Below are positions 26,232 through 33,076 of a stretch of 34,800 nucleotides of DNA, in pieces. Origin of the DNA: Draconibacterium sp. (GTDB taxonomy: Bacteria; Bacteroidota; Bacteroidia; Bacteroidales; Prolixibacteraceae). Numbering within the stretch: the first letter of the stretch is position 1; each line of letters begins with the position of its first letter. The notes below the pieces were generated by a model. It did not search any database. It was not told the origin of the DNA and saw nothing but the letters and a program-made list of their open reading frames with translations. Position numbers and translations under genes: made by a program. The DNA is taken from positions 1 to 34,800 of the forward strand of contig WOYV01000111.1 in the NCBI GenBank assembly GCA_011620585.1, given 5' to 3'.

Positions 26232-27608
26232 ATGAGAAAGGTACTAACATATTTGATTGTTTTTGCAGTGATGCTGTTAAGCTCATGCCAAAAAGACAAG
26301 CAAAATCAGTACCTCCTACTCGGTAAAAGCAACAGGGAAAAATACTTCGAACCAACTCCTTTTGGAATGGCTTACATTGAAAGGGGAGCCTATAATCTGG
26401 GCGACAACGACGATGAACTTTTTGAAATAGCGCCAACGAAAATGGTTTCAACTGAAGCTTTTTGGATCGACGACACCGAGATTACCAATAACGAATACCG
26501 ACAATTTGTATACTGGGTTCGCGACAAGAAGGCCAGGGAATTACTGGGACAAACTTACACTGACTTTTTAATTACGGAAGATAAGTATGGTAATCCTCTG
26601 GATGAACCAGGGATCAACTGGGATGAAAGAATTGAATGGGATGATCCTGAGTACGTGAACGCGATGGATGAATTGTATCTGCCTGAACAGGATCGGTTTG
26701 GATATCGTAAGGAAATTGATACCCGCAAACTGGTGTATGAATATTACTGGGTTGATTTTAAACAAGCGGCTAAACGCAGTAACAGTTACAATTACGACAT
26801 ACAAAAATACCAGGGAACTGTAATAAACTCAAAAGGAGAAACAACCCCTATCGAGAACCGAAGTTCATTTCTGATGCGCGAGTCTGTTCCTGTGTATCCC
26901 GATACTTTGTGTTGGATCCGCGATTTTGCCTACACATACAACGAACCGTTTACGTTAAAATATTTTTCGCATCCGGGCTTTGATGATTATCCGGTTGTTG
27001 GAGTTACCTGGCAGCAAGCCAATGCTTTTTGTAACTGGCGTTCGAATTTAAAAACTTTGACAATGGAACGTTTTAAGGAAGCTCCTCCGCATGATTTTAG
27101 GTTACCTACCGAGAGCGAATGGGAAGTAGCTGCCCGCGGCGGCATGATGAATAATATGTATCCCTGGGGAAGTTATTACGCAAGAAACGTCAAAGGATGT
27201 TTTGTGGCCAATTTTAAACCGCAACGTGGAAATTATGTTGCCGACAGTGAAACGACAACAGCTGCCATGAAAGTGGGACAATTTGATCCAAATCCTTTTG
27301 GGGTTTACGACATGGCAGGAAATGTCGCTGAATGGACTTCAACTGCTTTTTACGAAGCTGGATACGAATTAATGAACGATTTCAACCCTGAAATACAATA
27401 CCGTGCACTGCCCGATGATCCTCCGGTAATGAAAAGAAAAGTGGTTCGTGGGGGATCGTGGAAAGATGTTGCTTATTTTATACAGGCCTCAACCCGTACT
27501 TTCGAATACCAGGATACAGCAAAATCGTATATCGGGTTCCGCTGTGTGCGTACTTCTTTCAGAAACGAGCTGGACAACAAGCCCAAATCACAGGGTGCTC
27601 ATTATTAA
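26232..27608 (+). CDS. Second GldK-like lipoprotein (tandem paralogue)
   Basis: Lipoprotein of 458 residues with lipobox LLSSC after MRKVLTYLIVFAVM. It is collinear with GldK over its full length and about two thirds identical by eye, including DDTEITNNEYRQFV, the long insert with EIDTRKLVYEYYWVDFKQAAKRSNSYN, and YPDTLCWIRDF, GNVAEWTSTAF and VVRGGSWKD. It differs in the first 60 residues and has an extra tail (NKPKSQGAHY). It lies after the operon terminator, so it needs its own promoter; none is obvious in the 63-base gap. It could be a variant ring subunit or fill the place of GldJ. Its stop codon overlaps the stop of the convergent TonB receptor gene. Confidence 0.88.
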   Translation: MRKVLTYLIVFAVMLLSSCQKDKQNQYLLLGKSNREKYFEPTPFGMAYIERGAYNLGDNDDELFEIAPTKMVSTEAFWIDDTEITNNEYRQFVYWVRDKKARELLGQTYTDFLITEDKYGNPLDEPGINWDERIEWDDPEYVNAMDELYLPEQDRFGYRKEIDTRKLVYEYYWVDFKQAAKRSNSYNYDIQKYQGTVINSKGETTPIENRSSFLMRESVPVYPDTLCWIRDFAYTYNEPFTLKYFSHPGFDDYPVVGVTWQQANAFCNWRSNLKTLTMERFKEAPPHDFRLPTESEWEVAARGGMMNNMYPWGSYYARNVKGCFVANFKPQRGNYVADSETTTAAMKVGQFDPNPFGVYDMAGNVAEWTSTAFYEAGYELMNDFNPEIQYRALPDDPPVMKRKVVRGGSWKDVAYFIQASTRTFEYQDTAKSYIGFRCVRTSFRNELDNKPKSQGAHY

Positions 27609-29452
27609 AATATCAGGTTAATTCCACCAAACACAGTACTTCCGGGCATAGTATAATACCGGTTTACTTCGTAAGTCGTATTTAAAAGATTTTCGCCACT
27701 TACAAATAATTTTACATTTCGGGTTAATGTAAACATAGCTTTTGCATTTACCAGGGCATAACTCTCAAGATTAACTACAGGAGTTGGGTCATTGTCGAGA
27801 TTGGATACCTCTTGCAAACTGGCGCTTAGTTGCAGTTTATTAATCCGGTAAACGGTATCGATGAAAAGATGATGCCCGGGAGTAGCAAATACAGGATTTT
27901 TCATGTGAATATAACTGTATGTGGCATTTAAACTGAAATTTTTGAAAGGCTCTGTACGTAAGGCAAGTTCAAGACCTTTGTTCGAAACAGCGCCGGTATT
28001 TAAATATCCGTTTGGAGGCCCAACATTTACAATTAGATTATCGCCTTCTACAATAAAAACAGTGGCTTCGGCTTGCACTTTGTGGTCGGCAAAATTGGCT
28101 GTTATGCCGGTTTCATAGTTCCAGATCGTTTCAGGATCGAGGTTCGGATTGGGGCCCCACATAAATAGTTCGCGTATGGTAGGACTACGAAATCCTTTCG
28201 AAACATTCCCTTTCCAGGTTGTTCTTTCGTTTAACTGCAAAGCAAATCCAAGCGAAGGAATCCACACATCGCCATACTGACTGTTGTGTTGGTATCGGAT
28301 TCCGGCGTTTAAAATCAACTTCCCGGTTTCGTGCTGTGTAAATCCATAAACTCCGTATTCGTATAAGGCGGTGTCGGCAAAAACAACCCCATTCCCGTTA
28401 AAAGCCAGCGTGTTTTCAGCAAGCCCCCCGTAATTCATAAGGTCAAACCCGACAGTGAAAGTATTTCCTTTAAAAAGTTTCCAGGCTTCATATAGGTTCA
28501 AGCCGTAATTATGGTCGGTAGAATGAAAGCCATCGGTAATTTCGTGTTCGCCAAAATTGTAAAAGAGTTTTAGTGCACCTGAAGCTTTTTCATATTCATT
28601 CAATAACGTAAAAGCCCAATATCCACGGAGGATATCTATATTTTGGCCCGGAGCAGCATTGAGGGTGTCTGGACCGGGATCAGAAGCTTTGAAAGCAGCC
28701 AGGCTAAAATCGGTGGTAGCCGATAAATGTGTATTTATTTCGTAGCCGAATTTCAGGTACCCGTTGGTGATATTGAAATCTGAGTTTGGACGGTGGCCGT
28801 CGGTCTGGTTGTAATTGACCGTTGCAAAAACACTAAGCTTGTCTTTTTTGTAACCCAGCGCTCCCATGTATTTTTGGGTATTGAACGATCCGTATAAAAG
28901 CCGCGCGTTTCCATTCATCCCATTTGTATTTTGCTTTTTCGTGATGATGTTGATAACGCCACCCATGGCATTCGATCCGTATAAAATTGAAGCTGGCCCG
29001 CGAATCACCTCCACGCGTTCCACATCCGACGCCACATAGGAATCAGGCAGCGGGTGTCCCATAATTCCCATAAACTGAGGGTGTCCGTCGATGAGCATTA
29101 AAACACCAGTGGTTGGGTTTCCTCCAATTCCGCGGATACTGATCTGCCCGGCAGAACCTGCTGCCACTCCAAATCCGGTAACGCCACGTTCGGTAACAAA
29201 AAGCCCCGGAACACGCCCGTTCAAAATAGGAAGAATGGCCGATTCATCCGATTGTTCGATCTGGCTTCGATCGACAACCGAAACCGCCATCGGAACGTTG
29301 TTGCGGCTTACTTTCACTGGTGTTCCGGTTACCACGATTTCATCGATTTGGATAGTGTCTTTTGTTAGCGAAAAGTTTTGTGCTCCGATTGGCTTGCTTA
29401 TAGCCATTGAAATCAGAAAGAAGACTATAGATAGTTGTAAAGCGTTTTTCAT
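27605..29452 (-). CDS. TonB-dependent outer-membrane receptor
   Basis: Outer-membrane importer of 615 residues, short for the family. A signal peptide ends near PIGAQ. The TonB-box region is DTIQIDEIVVTGT, the plug domain runs about 45-160 with VPMAVSVVDRSQIEQ, ERVEVIRGPASILYGSNAMGGVINIITKK, and the 22-strand barrel ends in a C-terminal Phe. There is no N-terminal carboxypeptidase-like domain as in SusC proteins, so a metal chelate, siderophore or cobalamin-like cargo is more likely than a glycan (inference). It follows the NikR-like gene by 51 bases, probably in one transcript, with repeated GTGTTAC boxes in the gap. Confidence 0.9.
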   Translation of the reverse strand: MKNALQLSIVFFLISMAISKPIGAQNFSLTKDTIQIDEIVVTGTPVKVSRNNVPMAVSVVDRSQIEQSDESAILPILNGRVPGLFVTERGVTGFGVAAGSAGQISIRGIGGNPTTGVLMLIDGHPQFMGIMGHPLPDSYVASDVERVEVIRGPASILYGSNAMGGVINIITKKQNTNGMNGNARLLYGSFNTQKYMGALGYKKDKLSVFATVNYNQTDGHRPNSDFNITNGYLKFGYEINTHLSATTDFSLAAFKASDPGPDTLNAAPGQNIDILRGYWAFTLLNEYEKASGALKLFYNFGEHEITDGFHSTDHNYGLNLYEAWKLFKGNTFTVGFDLMNYGGLAENTLAFNGNGVVFADTALYEYGVYGFTQHETGKLILNAGIRYQHNSQYGDVWIPSLGFALQLNERTTWKGNVSKGFRSPTIRELFMWGPNPNLDPETIWNYETGITANFADHKVQAEATVFIVEGDNLIVNVGPPNGYLNTGAVSNKGLELALRTEPFKNFSLNATYSYIHMKNPVFATPGHHLFIDTVYRINKLQLSASLQEVSNLDNDPTPVVNLESYALVNAKAMFTLTRNVKLFVSGENLLNTTYEVNRYYTMPGSTVFGGINLIF

Positions 29453-29459
29453 TTAAATT

Positions 29460-29487
29460 GTGTTACTTAATTATAAATACGTGTTAC
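29460..29487. promoter_or_regulatory. Candidate operator: GTGTTAC direct repeat upstream of the TonB receptor
   Basis: GTGTTAC at 29460-29466 and again at 29481-29487, exactly 21 bases (two helical turns) apart, just before the receptor start. A ribbon-helix-helix regulator gene lies next to it. A related pair with the same 28-base total span sits before the regulator itself. Confidence 0.4.
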
Positions 29488-29503
29488 CGCCGGGGCAAAA
29501 AAA

Positions 29504-29905
29504 TTAACCAGCTTTGCTCATTACCAGTTTACCGTGTTGAATGCCTTTCAACCCAATCAATTTGTCAGAAATCTCGGTGAGGGTTCTGGACGGGCCTTTC
29601 AATGCAATAATTTCCATGTAGTTGATTTCGTTTAAATGAAATCCCTGTACCGAAAGGATATATTCATGATAATTGAAACGGATCTCGGAAGACTTTTTCA
29701 GAATATCGCTTTTCCCGTGATCAAAAACCAGGATAACTGCGCCTGCAACAATGTTGTCGCATTTCCATTTTTCCTCCACCATGTTCTTTTCGATTAGGTG
29801 GCGAATGGCTTGCGAACGATTGGAAAAACCATTGTCCGACACATAGTTATCGAGCGCTTTTAACAATTCTTCATCGAGTGAAACTCCAAAACGTGATACC
29901 GACAT
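29504..29905 (-). CDS. NikR-like ribbon-helix-helix regulator with altered metal site
   Basis: DNA-binding regulator of 133 residues from the ATG of MSVSRFGVSLDEELL; an upstream TTG would add six residues. The N-terminal ribbon-helix-helix (about 1-45) with GFSNRSQAIRHLIEK and the C-terminal ACT-like NikR domain with IVAGAVILVFDHG and GIQHGKLVMSKAG are clear. Hand alignment to E. coli NikR shows that of the nickel ligands His76, His87, His89 and Cys95 only His89 is kept (His90 here); the others are Phe, Gly and Tyr. Another metal or ligand may be sensed. The downstream TonB receptor is the likely target. Confidence 0.8.
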   Translation of the reverse strand: MSVSRFGVSLDEELLKALDNYVSDNGFSNRSQAIRHLIEKNMVEEKWKCDNIVAGAVILVFDHGKSDILKKSSEIRFNYHEYILSVQGFHLNEINYMEIIALKGPSRTLTEISDKLIGLKGIQHGKLVMSKAG

Positions 29906-29906
29906 A

Positions 29907-29934
29907 GTGTTATTATTAAACAAAAAGGTAGCAC
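29907..29934. promoter_or_regulatory. Candidate operator in front of the NikR-like gene
   Basis: GTGTTA, 16 bases, TAGCAC: an inverted pair with one mismatch between GTGTTA and GTGCTA. Six-base arms with a 16-base spacer is the layout of the E. coli NikR operator, with a different sequence. It lies immediately upstream of the start codon, suggesting self-control. Confidence 0.4.
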
Positions 29935-29989
29935 GAATATACTGAAAATATTCTTTTGTAAATCGATCCAGATTTAGTTAAGCCAAAAA

Positions 29990-30424
29990 TTAACGTGATT
30001 CTTTTTCCCAGATCAGCTTTTTACCAAAGCCCAATCGGTTGTCAGTCATTTTAATGTATTGAAGATGCAGTACCCAGAGTGAAGTTTTCATGAGAACAGC
30101 AAATGGAAACCTTTTAAGGTACGCGTTTTTGGCTTTCTTCCGGAGCGTTTCATTGGGACGTTCCATGTTTCCACGAAACTGAATTCCCTGAATCTTGCCA
30201 ACCGTACTGGTTTCAAGCACAACACTTCCTGCAACTTTTGGGTTTAAGGCTGCATCCTGTGCATGTTTGGTCTCATCGTCGGAAGTAAAAACAAAACAGT
30301 TTTCATCTGCGAGGTAAGTATAAAAGCAATTCGAGCACCAGGGATTGTCGTTCACAACCGTTGCCAGCGTTAACACGTGATGTTCGTTAATAAACTCAAC
30401 AATTCTTTTTTCAGGTATCGACAT
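29990..30424 (-). CDS. UPF0306/YhbP-like pyridoxamine-phosphate-oxidase-fold protein
   Basis: Small flavin-binding-type split-barrel protein of 144 residues from the ATG at 30424 (a TTG two codons earlier is open). The pattern ILTLATVVNDNPWCSNCFYTY near residue 20, followed by FTSDDETKHAQDAALNPKVAGSVV, matches the UPF0306 family, of which E. coli YhbP is a member. The biochemical role of the family is not known. It is divergent from the OsmC-like gene, with a shared inverted repeat between. Confidence 0.8.
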   Translation of the reverse strand: MSIPEKRIVEFINEHHVLTLATVVNDNPWCSNCFYTYLADENCFVFTSDDETKHAQDAALNPKVAGSVVLETSTVGKIQGIQFRGNMERPNETLRKKAKNAYLKRFPFAVLMKTSLWVLHLQYIKMTDNRLGFGKKLIWEKESR

Positions 30425-30449
30425 GTCCAAATTATTGTGCGACTAAAAT

Positions 30450-30484
30450 AATCGTATATTTAGGAATACACAAACAATACGATT
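30450..30484. promoter_or_regulatory. Inverted repeat in the shared divergent promoter region
   Basis: AATCGTAT (30450-30457) and ATACGATT (30477-30484), perfect eight-base arms with a 19-base spacer, in the 81-base gap between the YhbP-like and OsmC-like genes. TATATTTA, a near -7 element for the plus strand, overlaps the left arm. A shared operator is likely (inference). Confidence 0.45.
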
Positions 30485-30505
30485 AACCAAATTAACGCAA
30501 AGATT

Positions 30506-30910
30506 ATGACAACAATTAAAACCATTTATTTAGGTGAGTTGCGTACCGAAAACGAACATCTTCAGTCGGGAAATAAAGTGATTACTGACGCGCCAACGGA
30601 TAACCGGGGAAGAGGCGAATATTTTTCTCCTACCGATTTACTGGCTACCGCGCTTGGAAGCTGCATCATGACAATCATGGGAATTACTGCCCGCGACCAC
30701 AATATTGATATTGAAGGAACACAAGTGGAGCTTACAAAAATTATGGCTTCCGACCCTCGCCGTGTAGCCGAAGTGGTGGTTGAATTTACTTTCCCGCGAA
30801 AGAATTATAGCTCTGAACAAAAACGAATTGTAGAAAGTGTAGCTGGAACCAGCCCGGTTCCGCTGAGTTTGCATCCCGATTTAAAACAAACCATCAAATT
30901 TAATTGGTAA
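30506..30910 (+). CDS. OsmC/Ohr family protein, second cysteine missing
   Basis: Cytoplasmic protein of 134 residues with the OsmC fold. Family features: SPTDLLATALGSCIMTIMG with the first conserved cysteine at Cys53, then EVVVEFTFP and a C-terminal helix. Family members that reduce organic peroxides use a second Cys in a CPV motif; here that place reads TSPVPLSL with Ser116. Peroxidase action by the usual two-cysteine route is therefore doubtful. The start at MTTIKTIYLG has no competing upstream frame. Confidence 0.85.
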   Translation: MTTIKTIYLGELRTENEHLQSGNKVITDAPTDNRGRGEYFSPTDLLATALGSCIMTIMGITARDHNIDIEGTQVELTKIMASDPRRVAEVVVEFTFPRKNYSSEQKRIVESVAGTSPVPLSLHPDLKQTIKFNW

Positions 30911-30967
30911 AAGGGGCAAAATTAGTACTTCCGAGGGTGCGAATAAAATTAGTATTTTGTAAACTTA

Positions 30968-31057
30968 ATGACCATTTGTGCTGATATTCAAGCGCCTAAT
31001 CTTTCAATAGATAATAAGAACCTAATGAAAAAAATGAAGGAGCTGGGGCTCGATTAG
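30968..31057 (+). CDS. Short hypothetical frame, 29 codons
   Basis: The frame MTICADIQAPNLSIDN... ends KELGLD and stops over the last codon of the convergent M1 peptidase gene. The region in front has a 27-base-spaced direct repeat AAAATTAGTA (30918-30927 and 30945-30954). The amino-acid mix is protein-like, but there is no recognised family. It may be a fragment of a lost gene or chance. Confidence 0.2.
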   Translation: MTICADIQAPNLSIDNKNLMKKMKELGLD

Positions 31058-32988
31058 TCTTTCTGTACAATAAATTTTTGCGAAACCAAACCGTCTTCAA
31101 ATTCAACCCTAAAAAGATAAGTGCCGGAAGGGAGGTATGAAATATCTATCTCCCCTTTTTTTTGTTCGAGATGAAGAAACATCTTGCCAGTCACATCAAA
31201 AATCGCCATCGCTTTTACGTTTCTGTTTGCTGAACAACTGAAATACAATTTTGTAGATGCCGGGTTTGGATAAACACTGAAAGTGTTATCGTCCGAAATT
31301 TCCGGAACATTAACGATATGGTCTGTTTTCGAGAGTAGCCAGTAATCGGGGTCAAGTTCTACGAAGGAAACTTGGAAACCCGGATTTACCGTAAAAGTCT
31401 GATTGTTCTGAACCTGATTGAGACGAAGGTCGAGTGTTTGCGTTCGATCGGAATTGTACAAGCGAACAGGGACCGGCATTTCAAAGAAACCTACAGAAGG
31501 ATGCGTAGTGCTTTGCGAAAGGGAAATGCGTAGTTCATTTTCGGAAGGTTGCCAGTAGTTAAGCGCGTAAACAGGATAACCTTCGCCATAATACCAGTCG
31601 TTAAAAAACTCCTGAAGGCTGGTGTCGCCGGCCTCTTCCATGTGTTTCTGCAATTGGGCGGTGGTTGCAAAATCATTGGCAATTTCGGGATCGTGGTAAT
31701 AATTTCTAAGGCCGTTAAAAAAGTTCTCGTCTCCTAATACCCAACGCAACATATGCAAAATATATGCTGCCTTTTGATAGGTGAGCCGGTAATCAAAAAC
31801 ACGGTTCACATCGCTGGTATCGGTAACAAACACCGCTCCGTCTGTAACTTTTACGATGTTTTCCACCGTCGATTTTTTCCATCCCGGCCAATCATTTGGT
31901 TTTAGATTTTCGATGGCCAGTGCATTTAAATAGGTGGCAAAACCTTCATTCAGCCAGATATCCTGCCAGCTCGATGTGGTAATGTAATCGCCAAACCATT
32001 GGTGAGCCAGTTCATGTGCGATCAACCCAAATGTAAAACCACCCATGAAACTCATGGTTTGGTGTTCCATTCCTCCGCCCCAGCCAAATTGTGCATGGCC
32101 GTATTTTTCATCAGCAAAAGGGTATACATCTACCAACTGGTTATAAAACTGCATAACTTCTGCAGTAACGGGAGTTTGGGTACTGGCGATTTCAAGATTT
32201 TCGGGATAAACGTAATTCAGGATGTCGATCACTCTTTCGTCATCCAAAGCAAGCGTATCAGAATAAACCACATAATCGGTAGCTGCAATCGCGACCAGGT
32301 AAGCAGCGATCGGATGTCGGTGTTTCCAATGTACCGTGCGTAAATTATCGTTTATTTCATCGTTCACCAATATTCCATTACTGGCGGTTCGGTATTGTTG
32401 GGGCGTGGTCACAATTACATCGATCGAGTCGATTTTATCGTTTAGCGATTGTTTGCAGGGCCACCATTCCATTGCTCCGTAAGGTTCCGATAATGTCCAC
32501 AAAACAGGTGTTTGCAAACTCCCGTGAACATTGGTTTCGAAGGACCCAAAGCCCGAACCCGGCGGAACACCATGATAATACACCGAAAAAGAATCTACCT
32601 GTTCCAAACCCGGGATATCAGTGATTGGAATACTTATTTTATTATGAAGATGTTTGTATTGAATTTTCTGGCTATTTCGGGTGACGGAATCAACGTGCAA
32701 ATCCTGGTGAAGATCGAGATAAACGGTATCAAGTACTTCGGAAAGCGGTTTGTAACAGCTTGTTACTTTTCCCGAAATGTATCGAACTGCCGGATCGATT
32801 TGCCACTCCATTCGCTGATATATAAAATCGGTTTCTCCCGAAGAAGCATTTTCTGTATAATTTGAAAGAAGCACTTTTTGACGGCTTTCCTGTATGGCAA
32901 GTTTCTCCAGGTCAAAGTAAATATCCTGACAGCTTGCTTTCCCTGTAAATATTAGAAGCAAAAACAGAATGATGATATAGCGAATCAT
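31054..32988 (-). CDS. Secreted M1 family aminopeptidase with T9SS sorting domain
   Basis: Zinc aminopeptidase of 644 residues. A signal peptide ends near GKASCQD. The zinc site is HELAH at 325-329 with Glu348 in WLNEGFATYL, the exact HExxH-18x-E spacing of the family. The exopeptidase motif reads GGMEH in WGGGMEHQTMSF, in place of the more common GAMEN. The last 80 residues (about 565-644), with FSVYPNPASTKLYF, IFDVTGKMF, LPSGTYLFRVE and a final KFIVQKD, are a type A T9SS C-terminal sorting domain. It should be secreted to the surface by the machine encoded at 20-26 kb. Confidence 0.93.
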   Translation of the reverse strand: MIRYIIILFLLLIFTGKASCQDIYFDLEKLAIQESRQKVLLSNYTENASSGETDFIYQRMEWQIDPAVRYISGKVTSCYKPLSEVLDTVYLDLHQDLHVDSVTRNSQKIQYKHLHNKISIPITDIPGLEQVDSFSVYYHGVPPGSGFGSFETNVHGSLQTPVLWTLSEPYGAMEWWPCKQSLNDKIDSIDVIVTTPQQYRTASNGILVNDEINDNLRTVHWKHRHPIAAYLVAIAATDYVVYSDTLALDDERVIDILNYVYPENLEIASTQTPVTAEVMQFYNQLVDVYPFADEKYGHAQFGWGGGMEHQTMSFMGGFTFGLIAHELAHQWFGDYITTSSWQDIWLNEGFATYLNALAIENLKPNDWPGWKKSTVENIVKVTDGAVFVTDTSDVNRVFDYRLTYQKAAYILHMLRWVLGDENFFNGLRNYYHDPEIANDFATTAQLQKHMEEAGDTSLQEFFNDWYYGEGYPVYALNYWQPSENELRISLSQSTTHPSVGFFEMPVPVRLYNSDRTQTLDLRLNQVQNNQTFTVNPGFQVSFVELDPDYWLLSKTDHIVNVPEISDDNTFSVYPNPASTKLYFSCSANRNVKAMAIFDVTGKMFLHLEQKKGEIDISYLPSGTYLFRVEFEDGLVSQKFIVQKD

Positions 32989-33028
32989 TTGCTAAAGTTA
33001 CAAAACAGAATCATTTATACGACAAGAC

Positions 33029-33064
33029 CAAAGAAAAGGCGGATCTCCGAAGAAACCCGCCTTT
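33029..33064 (-). terminator. Rho-independent terminator after the adhesin gene
   Basis: Minus-strand stem of 13 pairs, AAAGGCGGGTTTC with GAGATCCGCCTTT, closed by a TTCG tetraloop and followed by TCTTT. It lies between the adhesin stop and the M1 peptidase start and separates the two transcripts. Confidence 0.75.
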
Positions 33065-33076
33065 AAAGGATCAGCT

